A DNA stretch of 20,113 nucleotides from an uncultured Bacteroidota bacterium (lineage in GTDB: Bacteria > Bacteroidota > Bacteroidia > Chitinophagales > Chitinophagaceae). The stretch is taken from NCBI GenBank assembly GCA_903847655.1, contig CAINEG010000063.1, positions 1 to 20,113 on the forward strand. The letters are read 5' to 3'. Below, one piece after another: positions 1-6,895 of this stretch (within the stretch, counting starts at the first letter, position 1; the number at the start of each line of letters is the position of its first letter). Under the pieces are notes generated by a model. The model ran no database searches. It was not told where the DNA came from and saw only the letters and a program-made list of their open reading frames with translations. The position numbers were made by a program, and so were the translations under genes.

Positions 1-72
1 AAGTTTAATGCACCTAGTGGCATGGCCAAGGCCCCAATCAATAGGAGAAATACAAATAGAAGGCTTTTTCAT
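1..72 (-). CDS. Glycosyltransferase-like protein, N-terminal 24 codons only (runs off left edge)
   Basis: Reading the minus strand from an ATG at 72 gives 24 open codons to the window edge. The peptide contains SPIDWGLGHATRC. This resembles the N-terminal nucleotide-binding loop of MurG-like (GT-B fold) predicted glycosyltransferases common in Bacteroidota, where 'DWGLGHATR' follows the first beta strand. The fragment is too short for any substrate to be proposed. It is divergent from the DUF5690 gene, with 71 bp between the start codons. The call rests on this motif alone. Confidence 0.6.
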   Translation of the reverse strand, partial: MKKPSICISPIDWGLGHATRCIKL

Positions 73-112
73 AAAGCATAAATTTAGTCAATATTGTAGA
101 TGTTTAAAACAG

Positions 113-120
113 TAAATTTG
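113..120 (+). promoter_or_regulatory. Bacteroidota -7 promoter element for the DUF5690 gene
   Basis: TAAATTTG is an exact TAnnTTTG match, 23 nt before the ATG at 144. A TTG at 94-96 could act as the -33 element with a 16-nt spacer, slightly shorter than usual. Confidence 0.5.
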
Positions 121-143
121 ATTTAGGAATAAAAAATACCACT

Positions 144-1424
144 ATGCCATTATTTACAAAAGATAAATCTGTAGCAGTATATGCTGCCTTGGTTTCCTTT
201 GGCACTTATGTATTTATTTTTGGGTTTAGAAAATCTTTCACGGTTTGTACTTTTGATGGTTTAAGCTTTGGCCCTATTGCCTATAAAACAGCCTTGGTCA
301 TAAGTCAAATGTTGGGCTATCTGTTGGCAAAATTTTATGGAATTAAATTTATATCAGGACTCCAAAAAGTAAATAGGTATAAAATTATTTTTTTATTGAC
401 TGGAATTGCTTGGTTGGCCTGGTTGTTCTTTGCTTTAGTGCCTGCTCCTTACAATGTGCTGTTCTTATTTTTAAATGGATTTCCTTTGGGCATGTTGTGG
501 GGGGTGGTATTTTCTTATGTAGAAGGAAGAAAGAGTACTGATTTTATAGGTGCTGCCTTAGCGGTCAGTTTTATCTTTGCATCGGGCTGGGTGAAATCGG
601 TAGGCGCTTGGTTGATGGCGCAATACTCTATCACTGAATTTTGGATTCCATTTTTTACGGGTCTTGTTTTTGCCTTGCCTTTAATGGTTTGTGTGTATGG
701 TTTAGAAAAAGTGCCCCCTCCTTCCGAGGAAGATGAAATGCTTAGAACCAAGCGCATACCTATGACAGCAGCGGATAGAAAAAATTTATTGAAACAATAT
801 TTACCTGGTATTATTGCCTTTGTAAGCATCTATTTATTTGCTACTATTTTCAGAGACATTAGAGATAATTTTTCTGCAGACATGTGGAAAGAGATGGGCT
901 ATATTTCTAAGCCAGCTATTTTTACGCAAACAGAAATTCCCATTACGGTTTTTATTTTAATCATTATGGGCGCCGTAGTCTTGATTAAAAATAGTTTCAA
1001 AGCATTGATGGCGGCACATATTTTTATCTTGCTTGGATTTATCATTGCAGGAATTTCTACTTATTATTTTTCACATCATTGGCTAGATCCTTTTTGGTGG
1101 ATGATTTGGGTAGGGCTAGGTTTGTATTTGGTTTACATTCCTTTTAACTCTATTTTCTTTGATCGATTGATTGCCGCTTTTTCTATGAAAGGGAATGTTG
1201 GCTTTTTAATATATGTAGCAGATGCGGTAGGTTATGTTGGAAGCGTATCTGTGCTATTGGTGAAAGAGGGAATGAGCCTACAAATAAAATGGACCCAATT
1301 TTTTTCAGAAAGTGTAATGATCCTTTCTTTGGTAGGCGTGTTTATTACCCTTTATGCTATGTATTATTTTTACAATAAACAAAAGGGAAGTATTCCAGCT
1401 TCGCCATCAAAAATGAGTTTTTAG
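144..1424 (+). CDS. DUF5690 family multi-pass membrane protein (MFS-like)
   Basis: This 426-residue protein is almost entirely hydrophobic, with roughly 10-12 predicted membrane segments and a charged central loop near residues 190-220 (PPPSEEDEMLRTKR). The layout of two membrane halves joined by a cytoplasmic loop is that of a major-facilitator-type transporter. The N-terminal stretch with TYVFIFGFRKSFTVCTFDG matches my recollection of the Bacteroidota DUF5690 family. Its substrate is not known. A promoter-like element lies just upstream. Its stop codon is 5 bp from that of the convergent msrB. It is divergent from a glycosyltransferase-like gene, but nothing shows that the two are linked. 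The family call is fairly safe; a transport role is inference from topology. Confidence 0.8.
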   Translation: MPLFTKDKSVAVYAALVSFGTYVFIFGFRKSFTVCTFDGLSFGPIAYKTALVISQMLGYLLAKFYGIKFISGLQKVNRYKIIFLLTGIAWLAWLFFALVPAPYNVLFLFLNGFPLGMLWGVVFSYVEGRKSTDFIGAALAVSFIFASGWVKSVGAWLMAQYSITEFWIPFFTGLVFALPLMVCVYGLEKVPPPSEEDEMLRTKRIPMTAADRKNLLKQYLPGIIAFVSIYLFATIFRDIRDNFSADMWKEMGYISKPAIFTQTEIPITVFILIIMGAVVLIKNSFKALMAAHIFILLGFIIAGISTYYFSHHWLDPFWWMIWVGLGLYLVYIPFNSIFFDRLIAAFSMKGNVGFLIYVADAVGYVGSVSVLLVKEGMSLQIKWTQFFSESVMILSLVGVFITLYAMYYFYNKQKGSIPASPSKMSF

Positions 1425-1429
1425 TAATC

Positions 1430-1954
1430 TTATTTTTCTAAACTAAGAATCACCCCATTGATACAATAACGCAATCCTGTGGGTGGAGGTCCATCTTCAA
1501 AAACATGTCCTAAATGGGCCTTGCATTTTCCGCATTCCACTTCGGTGCGCGTCATGCCATGGCTATGGTCGGGGAAATAGATAATGGAACTTTTGGTGAT
1601 AGGTTCAAAAAAACTAGGCCAGCCACAACCACTTTCAAATTTGGCAGTACTTTTAAATAAAGGATTGCCACAAGCTGCACAATGGAAAGTGCCAACTTCC
1701 TTACTGTTTTCAAAGGCACTACTAAAGGGCCTTTCGGTTCCTTTTTCTCTTGCAATTTGGTAAACTTCCGGTGATAAGACCTGTTTCCACGTACTATCTG
1801 GTAAGACCAATTTTTCCTTATTAGTAGTTGAATAGTACTGATTTTTATTTGCTGACATACTGGCTTTATTTAAAATGGTATTGCTAGGTCCTTGCGCGCA
1901 AGCCCCTAAACTAAGTAAGAGTAAAGAACCAATTAATTTATTCATCATTTTCAT
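1430..1954 (-). CDS. msrB: Peptide-methionine (R)-S-oxide reductase, lipoprotein form
   Basis: MsrB reduces methionine-R-sulfoxide in proteins. Residues 1-19 form a lipoprotein signal ending in the lipobox LGAC (Cys19), so the enzyme is probably exported and lipid-anchored. The SelR domain covers about 50-172. The structural zinc is held by two CxxC pairs (C92/C95 and C141/C144). The motif GCGWPSF provides the likely resolving Cys110. AHLGHVF (146-152) and RYC (catalytic Cys164) complete the active site. Residue 167 is Gly (RYCING), where RYCINS is usual. Three ATG codons sit at residues 1, 3 and 4; all keep a workable signal, so the exact start is uncertain. The gene stands alone, convergent with DUF5690 and divergent from adk. 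It probably repairs periplasmic or envelope proteins. Confidence 0.93.
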   Translation of the reverse strand: MKMMNKLIGSLLLLSLGACAQGPSNTILNKASMSANKNQYYSTTNKEKLVLPDSTWKQVLSPEVYQIAREKGTERPFSSAFENSKEVGTFHCAACGNPLFKSTAKFESGCGWPSFFEPITKSSIIYFPDHSHGMTRTEVECGKCKAHLGHVFEDGPPPTGLRYCINGVILSLEK

Positions 1955-2043
1955 GCGATTGTAAAAATACTAACAACTATTCATCTTTTTTGTTTAGTTT
2001 TTATTTAAAAATGGAGAATTTTTATAAATCTAAGTGAGTTCAG

Positions 2044-2051
2044 TATCTTTG
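2044..2051 (+). promoter_or_regulatory. Bacteroidota -7 promoter element for adk
   Basis: TATCTTTG is an exact TAnnTTTG match, 16 nt before the adk ATG. It implies a leader of only about 10 nt. I see no clear TTG at the -33 position. Confidence 0.55.
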
Positions 2052-2067
2052 AGCTCAACTATACAGC

Positions 2068-2643
2068 ATGTTTAATTTAATCTTATTTGGCCCTCCGGGC
2101 AGCGGCAAGGGAACTCAAAGTGAACATATCATTGAATCTTTTGGACTACAACACCTTAGTACAGGAAATTTGTTAAGAACAGAAATTGCCAATCAAACAG
2201 AATTAGGTATGGAAGCGAAGCGCTTGATGGACGCAGGTCAATTGGTACCAGATGCGGTAGTGATTGGTATGGTGGGTAATTTTATGGATGCACGTCCCGA
2301 TGCCAAAGGATTTTTATTTGATGGATTTCCGCGCACCACTGCACAGTGCGTTGCCTTGGATGCTTTATTGAAAGAAAAAAATAACGAGATCAATGTAGTA
2401 TTGGCTTTAGAAGTGAGTGAAGAAGAATTGGTGAAAAGATTATTAGGTCGTGGTTTAACATCGGGCCGAACTGATGATACCAATGAAACCATTATACGCG
2501 CTAGAATACAAGAGTACCATGATAAAACCACTGCTGTGGCTACTTATTATGCACAGTTTAATAAAGTAGTAGGCATTACGGGAGAAGGTACGGTAGAAAG
2601 TATTTATGCCGATTTGAAAAAAGAAATTGACGCAAGAATCTAG
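2068..2643 (+). CDS. adk: Adenylate kinase (short-LID form)
   Basis: Adk interconverts ATP + AMP and 2 ADP in the cytoplasm. The P-loop GPPGSGKGT spans residues 8-16, the AMP-binding segment begins at STGNLLR (31-37), and DGFPRT lies at 85-90. The LID region around 127-137 (GRGLTSGRTDD) is short and has no zinc-binding cysteines. This is the roughly 190-residue form, as opposed to the about 215-residue long form of E. coli. Length is 191 residues and the product looks complete. It is a single gene with its own promoter, and its stop is 9 bp from the stop of the convergent fabG. Confidence 0.97.
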   Translation: MFNLILFGPPGSGKGTQSEHIIESFGLQHLSTGNLLRTEIANQTELGMEAKRLMDAGQLVPDAVVIGMVGNFMDARPDAKGFLFDGFPRTTAQCVALDALLKEKNNEINVVLALEVSEEELVKRLLGRGLTSGRTDDTNETIIRARIQEYHDKTTAVATYYAQFNKVVGITGEGTVESIYADLKKEIDARI

Positions 2644-2652
2644 GAAGATTAA

Positions 2653-3408
2653 TTAAATATTCAAACCACCACAAGCACTTATTACTTGTCCGGTGATATA
2701 ACTACTTAAATCACTTGCTAAAAATAATGTGGTGTTGGCAATTTCTTCAGCTTTACCAAAACGTCCCAAAGGAATTTTATCTAAGAAAGCTTTTCCAGCA
2801 TCGCCCTCATTTAAATAATGAGTCATATCGGTTTCTACAAAACCAGGCGCGATAGCGTTGCATCTTATATTGCGACTGCCTATTTCTAAAGCAATAGACT
2901 TTGTAAATCCAATGATGCCTGCTTTGCTTGCTGCATAACTACTCTGTCCTGCATTGCCACGGATACCAATAATTGAACTCATATTAATAATGCTTCCGCT
3001 CTTTGCTTTCATCATGGGACGTATCACTTGTTTGGTCATATTGTATACGCTTTTCAAATTTGTATTCATGACATCGTCCCATTGTTCTGGGGTCATGCGT
3101 AATAATAAATTATCTTTTGAAATGCCTGCATTGTTCACACAAATATCTACAGTACCAAAATGTGCTACCACCTCATTCACAAAATTTTCACAGGCAGCAA
3201 AATCGGCTGCATTGGCTTGATAGGCTTTTGCTTTCACACCTAATTTTTCTATTTCAGCTACTAAACTATTTGCCTTCTCAGCACTACTATCACTTACATA
3301 GGTAAAGGCTATGTGACTTCCTTGTTCTGCTAATTTTAATGCAATGGCTGCACCAATACCACGCGCTGCCCCCGTTACAATAGATACTTTCCCAGTAAGT
3401 AGTTTCAT
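2653..3408 (-). CDS. fabG: 3-oxoacyl-[acyl-carrier-protein] reductase (SDR family)
   Basis: This classical short-chain dehydrogenase reduces 3-oxoacyl-ACP with NADPH in fatty-acid elongation. The cofactor motif TGAARGIG is at 12-19 and NNAG at 92-95. The catalytic tetrad appears complete: Asn117, Ser145, Tyr158 and Lys162 (YAASK). The C-terminal GQVISACGGLNI resembles the GQVI.V.GG end of FabG proteins. Length is 251 residues, normal for the family. It lies 33 bp downstream of the GH3-family gene on the same strand, but an exact -7 element in that gap suggests it can also be transcribed alone. Other SDR enzymes share the fold, so the substrate assignment is by overall similarity; FabG is the best call. 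Confidence 0.9.
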   Translation of the reverse strand: MKLLTGKVSIVTGAARGIGAAIALKLAEQGSHIAFTYVSDSSAEKANSLVAEIEKLGVKAKAYQANAADFAACENFVNEVVAHFGTVDICVNNAGISKDNLLLRMTPEQWDDVMNTNLKSVYNMTKQVIRPMMKAKSGSIINMSSIIGIRGNAGQSSYAASKAGIIGFTKSIALEIGSRNIRCNAIAPGFVETDMTHYLNEGDAGKAFLDKIPLGRFGKAEEIANTTLFLASDLSSYITGQVISACGGLNI

Positions 3409-3423
3409 AATTATTTATTTATA

Positions 3424-3431
3424 CAAAGATA
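3424..3431 (-). promoter_or_regulatory. Bacteroidota -7 promoter element for fabG
   Basis: Read on the minus strand this is TATCTTTG, an exact TAnnTTTG match, 15 nt before the fabG ATG. It lies in the 33-bp gap after the GH3 gene, so fabG probably has an internal promoter. Confidence 0.5.
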
Positions 3432-3441
3432 ACGAGTTTGT

Positions 3442-4959
3442 TTATTTTAAGCTTTGATGAATTTTTTTTATTTCATCTACATAAATACGCTCATTGGACA
3501 ATCTTGGTACTTTGTGTTGACCACCCAATTTTCCTTTTTGTTTGAGCCATTCATGAAAACAGCCTTTTTTGACTGCTGTAATTTGTGGTAGGCTTAAAGC
3601 GATGCTTTTGTGTCTTTTGGCTTCATAGTCACTGTTGATGGCTTGTAAATTGGTATCTAATAAAGTGGTAAACTCCTCCATGTTTTTTGGATCCTCATCA
3701 AACTCAATCAGCCATTCATGTGCGCCTGTATTTTCATCTGACATAAAAATTGGTGCCGCCGTATATTCTTTTATAGATAAGTTTAATGTTTTACATGTTT
3801 CACTAATTGCTTTATCACTGTTGTCTGCAATTAGTTCTTCACCAAAGGCATTGATGAATTGTTTTAATCGCCCACTCACTTTAATTCTAAAAGGGTAAAG
3901 GCTAACAAATTGAATGGTATCGCCCACTAAATAACGCCAGAGACCACCATTGGTACTTACTACAATTGCATAATTTTTTCCAAGGATCACTTTATTTAAT
4001 CCATAAGTAATGGGATGTGCCTTTCCATATTCTTCAATAGGCATGAATTCATAAAAAATACCATGTTGCAAATAGAGTAACATGCCCTCTTCATTAATTC
4101 TATCTTGTGCAGCAAAAAATCCTTCACTGGCATTGTATATTTCTAAGTAATTACAATTAGGGCCAATGACTTTATTAAACTGTTCTTTATAAGGTGTAAA
4201 AGAAACACCCCCGTGAATATATAATTCAAAATTCGGCCAAACTTCTTTGATGTTTTTCTTTCCTGTAATTTCTAAAATTCTTTTTAATAAAACCAAGGTC
4301 CATGTAGGCACGCCTGCAATGGAAGTCACATCTTCTTCAATGGTGCTTTGTGCCAAGCTTTCAATTTTATTTTCCCATTCATCCATTAGTGCAATAGATA
4401 ATTCTGGTGTTCTGATAAAGCCAGCCCAAAACGGAGAATTTTGTAATAAGACGGCACTTAAGTCACCATACTGAATGTCCTCTTTGATGGGATGTACTTG
4501 ATGACTGCCCCCAATCACCAATCCCTTACCCGTTAACAAATCACTATCAGGTAATGCATGATAATAACTGGTCAAAACATCTTTTGATCCTTGAAAATGA
4601 TTGTCTTCAATACTCTCTTTGGTCAATGGAATAAATTTGCTTTTATCACTGGTCGTGCCACTGCTTTTTGCCAACCATTCTACCGGAGTATTCCACAATA
4701 CTGCATCTTCCCCATTCATGATTTGTTCAATATAGGGCTTCAGGTCTTCATATTCATGAATAGGTACAGTGGCTTTAAAACTTCGGATAGTAAAGGTTTC
4801 GGCAAATTGATATTTTAAACCAAACTGAGTATACTGGCCATGTGTGATTAAATCTTGCAATACTTCACGCTGAGCCGCAATGGGGTCGTTTACCCAATTT
4901 TCAATGCGCCAATAACGCAATCGGGCCAATCTTGAGAGTGCGGGGCTAAAAATTTTCAT
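3442..4959 (-). CDS. GH3 auxin-responsive promoter family protein (acyl-adenylate/amide synthetase fold)
   Basis: This 505-residue protein belongs to the GH3 branch of the adenylate-forming (ANL) superfamily. In plants GH3 enzymes activate carboxylic acids with ATP and join them to amino acids. The bacterial members are common in Bacteroidota but, to my knowledge, without an assigned substrate. Visible motifs are the ATP-binding loop SSGTTSDKSKFIP at 99-111, then YNASEGFFA (the Y..SEG motif), YRYLVGDTIQF (the conserved Asp near the ribose) and INAFGEEL near the domain hinge. No signal peptide is visible, so it is probably cytoplasmic. It sits between lptB (66 bp upstream) and fabG (33 bp downstream), all minus strand, suggesting a lipid or acyl substrate. 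That is inference from context only. Confidence 0.88.
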   Translation of the reverse strand: MKIFSPALSRLARLRYWRIENWVNDPIAAQREVLQDLITHGQYTQFGLKYQFAETFTIRSFKATVPIHEYEDLKPYIEQIMNGEDAVLWNTPVEWLAKSSGTTSDKSKFIPLTKESIEDNHFQGSKDVLTSYYHALPDSDLLTGKGLVIGGSHQVHPIKEDIQYGDLSAVLLQNSPFWAGFIRTPELSIALMDEWENKIESLAQSTIEEDVTSIAGVPTWTLVLLKRILEITGKKNIKEVWPNFELYIHGGVSFTPYKEQFNKVIGPNCNYLEIYNASEGFFAAQDRINEEGMLLYLQHGIFYEFMPIEEYGKAHPITYGLNKVILGKNYAIVVSTNGGLWRYLVGDTIQFVSLYPFRIKVSGRLKQFINAFGEELIADNSDKAISETCKTLNLSIKEYTAAPIFMSDENTGAHEWLIEFDEDPKNMEEFTTLLDTNLQAINSDYEAKRHKSIALSLPQITAVKKGCFHEWLKQKGKLGGQHKVPRLSNERIYVDEIKKIHQSLK

Positions 4960-4961
4960 AT

Positions 4962-4967
4962 CCTCCT
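4962..4967 (-). promoter_or_regulatory. Strong but very close Shine-Dalgarno-like AGGAGG before the GH3 gene
   Basis: On the minus strand AGGAGG is followed by only AT and then the ATG. Most starts in this window have no such motif. The spacing of 2 nt is shorter than normally optimal. Confidence 0.45.
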
Positions 4968-5025
4968 CACAATATAAGCTTTACGCTTGTATAAATTAAG
5001 TAATAATAGCAGTTTTTAAGCTAGC

Positions 5026-5793
5026 CTATTTGGCTTTTTGACCTAACTCAATGATCCAGTCTTTGCGTTTTAATTCAAAGTTGGTACCCAAGTATAAGCG
5101 ACGCACTTGATCGTCTTCGGCCAATTCTTCGGCAGTGCCATGTTTAAAAATCTTTCCTTCAATTAATAAATAAGCTCTATCACAAATAGATAGGGTTTCA
5201 TTTACATTATGATCGGTAATTAATATACCAATGTCTTTTAATTTTAAACGAGATACCACAGATTGAATGTCTTCAACAGCAATAGGATCCACGCCAGCAA
5301 AGGGTTCATCTAATAAAATAAATTTTGGATCTACGGCTAGTGCACGTGCAATTTCTGTACGTCGTCTTTCTCCACCACTTAAACTGTCACCATTGTTGCT
5401 ACGTACTTGATGCAAATTAAATTCATCCAATAAACTTTCTAATTTATATTCTCTTTCTGCTTTGGTGAGTTTAGTCATTTCTAAAACAGCCATGATATTG
5501 TCTTCTACCGACAGCTTTCTAAATACGCTGGCTTCTTGTGGTAAATAGCCCAAGCCCATTTGCGCGCGCTTATACATCGGAAGTTTGGTAATGTCCTCGT
5601 CATTTAAAAATACACGCCCCTCATCTGGTGCAATCAATCCAACGACCATGTAAAAGGTAGTGGTTTTACCTGCTCCATTGGGACCAAGCAAACCAACAAT
5701 CTCTCCTTGCTTTACGGAAATGCTTACTTGATCCACTACTTTGCGGCCCTTGTACTGTTTAATTAACTTATCGGTATGTATGGCAAGTATCAA
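5026..5793 (-). CDS. lptB: LPS export ABC transporter ATP-binding protein
   Basis: LptB powers lipopolysaccharide extraction from the inner membrane with LptFG and LptC. Numbering from the more upstream TTG at 5811, it has Walker A GPNGAGKT (43-50), Q-loop Gln92, signature LSGGE (144-148), Walker B ILLDEP (165-170) and switch His201. The motif [15 protein letters not shown] is characteristic of LptB. There is no in-frame ATG before the Walker A motif. The only usual start codons are TTG at 5811 and TTG at 5793. The first overlaps the predicted -7 promoter element, so I favour 5793. That gives 255 residues beginning (M)[15 protein letters not shown], close to the usual LptB start. It heads the lptB-GH3-fabG cluster and is divergent from metF. 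The C-terminal tail (about 243-261) is longer than in E. coli. Confidence 0.93.
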   Translation of the reverse strand: MILAIHTDKLIKQYKGRKVVDQVSISVKQGEIVGLLGPNGAGKTTTFYMVVGLIAPDEGRVFLNDEDITKLPMYKRAQMGLGYLPQEASVFRKLSVEDNIMAVLEMTKLTKAEREYKLESLLDEFNLHQVRSNNGDSLSGGERRRTEIARALAVDPKFILLDEPFAGVDPIAVEDIQSVVSRLKLKDIGILITDHNVNETLSICDRAYLLIEGKIFKHGTAEELAEDDQVRRLYLGTNFELKRKDWIIELGQKAK

Positions 5794-5808
5794 TCTATCT
5801 ATTTTATA

Positions 5809-5816
5809 CAAAAATA
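5809..5816 (-). promoter_or_regulatory. Bacteroidota -7 promoter element for lptB
   Basis: The minus strand reads TATTTTTG, an exact TAnnTTTG match, 15 nt before the TTG at 5793. Its last three bases are the alternative TTG at 5811, which argues against that codon as the start. Confidence 0.45.
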
Positions 5817-5859
5817 AGGGGAAATAAGGCTTTTCGTCCTATAGCTTAATAATATTATA

Positions 5860-5867
5860 TATTTTTG
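5860..5867 (+). promoter_or_regulatory. Bacteroidota -7 promoter element for metF
   Basis: TATTTTTG is an exact TAnnTTTG match. Transcription would start near 5872-5874, giving a leader of about 60 nt, one of the longest in the window. No -33 TTG is evident. Confidence 0.45.
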
Positions 5868-5868
5868 T

Positions 5869-5883
5869 GCAATAGGGTATTGC
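5869..5883 (+). promoter_or_regulatory. Perfect 6-bp inverted repeat at the metF transcription start (operator or hairpin)
   Basis: GCAATA-GGG-TATTGC is a perfect dyad beginning one base after the -7 element. If transcription starts near 5872, the repeat straddles the start site, where a repressor operator would lie. If it starts a few bases earlier, it could form the first hairpin of the leader. Neither is demonstrated. Confidence 0.4.
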
Positions 5884-5933
5884 GTTAGGTTTCTATTTAG
5901 AGACAACCCAGAACCTATTAAAGCAAAGTGCAT
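5884..5933 (+). other. metF 5' leader with two mutually exclusive hairpins
   Basis: Two stems share bases 5889-5891. Hairpin A pairs 5889-5894 with 5899-5904 (6 bp including one G-U, AUUU loop). Hairpin B pairs 5886-5891 with 5912-5917 (UAGGUU with AACCUA). Only one can form at a time. It matches no riboswitch class I recognise. Confidence 0.3.
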
Positions 5934-6887
5934 ATGAAGGTTATTGATCATTTGGCAAAGGCCAAAGATACATTGGTATCATTTGAAGTGTTGCCCCCAT
6001 TAAAAGGAAAGACCATTTCTTATATCTATGAACATTTAGATCCCTTAATGGAATTTAATCCATCTTGGATTAATGTAACCTATCATCGTAGTGAAACTAT
6101 CTTAAGAAAAAAAGAAGATGGCACGGAGGAAAAAGTGGATGTGCGTAAACGCCCAGGCACGGTAGGCATTTGTGCAGCCATCATGAACCATTACAATATT
6201 GATGCAGTACCTCATATAATATGTGGTGGATTTTCAAAAAGAGAAACAGAAGACGCTTTAATTGATTTACAATTTTTAGGCATTGATAATTTATTGGTCT
6301 TAAGAGGGGATGCAGAAAAAAATCAAAAAACTTTTGTTCCAGAACCTAATGGAAACAAGCAAGCCCTTGAATTGTTGGAGCAAGTAGTGGGTTTAAACAA
6401 TGGTGAATACTTAGACAAGGACATCATTAACGGTAGCAAAACTAATTTTTGTATGGGGGTGGCTGGTTATCCTGAGAAACATTTTGAAGCACCTAGTATG
6501 GAATTTGATTTAGCGCGTGCAAAGGCCAAAGTGGATGCTGGTGCGGAATACATCATGACGCAAATGTTTTTTGACAACAAAAAATATTTTGACTATGTGA
6601 ATGCTTGTAGAAGCATTGGCATTACAGTGCCCATTATTCCAGGACTAAAACCGATTACCAATAAAAAGCAATTAACTATTTTACCGAATATATTTTATGT
6701 AGATATTCCTGCAGATTTAAAAAATGCCATGTTAGCCGCAAGTACCGATGAAGCCTGTGAGCAAGTTGGAACAGAATGGTTAATTGGGCAAAGCAAGGAG
6801 CTGAAAGCGGCTGGTGTACCGGTTTTACATTACTATACTTTAGGTAAACCGCAGGTAGTTAAAAATGTGGTGGCTGCCGTATTTTAG
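5934..6887 (+). CDS. metF: 5,10-methylenetetrahydrofolate reductase
   Basis: MetF reduces methylene-THF to methyl-THF, the methyl donor for methionine synthesis. It is a cytoplasmic FAD-containing TIM barrel. Near the N-terminus SFEVLPPLKG carries the catalytic Glu (E. coli SFEFFPP). NVTYH and LLVLRGD match the conserved FAD and folate-binding strands. FCMGVAGYPEKH corresponds to the GVAGYPE motif, and AGAEYIMTQMFFD to GA.F.ITQ.FFD. Taking ATG at 5934 gives 317 residues; a GTG two codons upstream is also open, but the ATG fits better. The gene is divergent from lptB and convergent with a thioredoxin-fold gene (8 bp between stops). The leader contains a palindrome and alternative hairpins that may give control by methionine status, which is inference. 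Confidence 0.95.
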   Translation: MKVIDHLAKAKDTLVSFEVLPPLKGKTISYIYEHLDPLMEFNPSWINVTYHRSETILRKKEDGTEEKVDVRKRPGTVGICAAIMNHYNIDAVPHIICGGFSKRETEDALIDLQFLGIDNLLVLRGDAEKNQKTFVPEPNGNKQALELLEQVVGLNNGEYLDKDIINGSKTNFCMGVAGYPEKHFEAPSMEFDLARAKAKVDAGAEYIMTQMFFDNKKYFDYVNACRSIGITVPIIPGLKPITNKKQLTILPNIFYVDIPADLKNAMLAASTDEACEQVGTEWLIGQSKELKAAGVPVLHYYTLGKPQVVKNVVAAVF

Positions 6888-6895
6888 AACAAAAC

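Noticed and set aside
515..829. 104-codon minus-strand open frame inside the DUF5690 gene
   Set aside because: Opposite-strand shadow of a well-supported gene, with no domain features.
2238..2531. 97-codon minus-strand open frame inside adk
   Set aside because: Opposite-strand shadow; adk motifs on the plus strand account for this stretch.
5868..5933. SAM riboswitch upstream of metF
   Set aside because: I could not match the conserved core of SAM-I, SAM-II or other classes I know. It is kept only as a leader with alternative stems.
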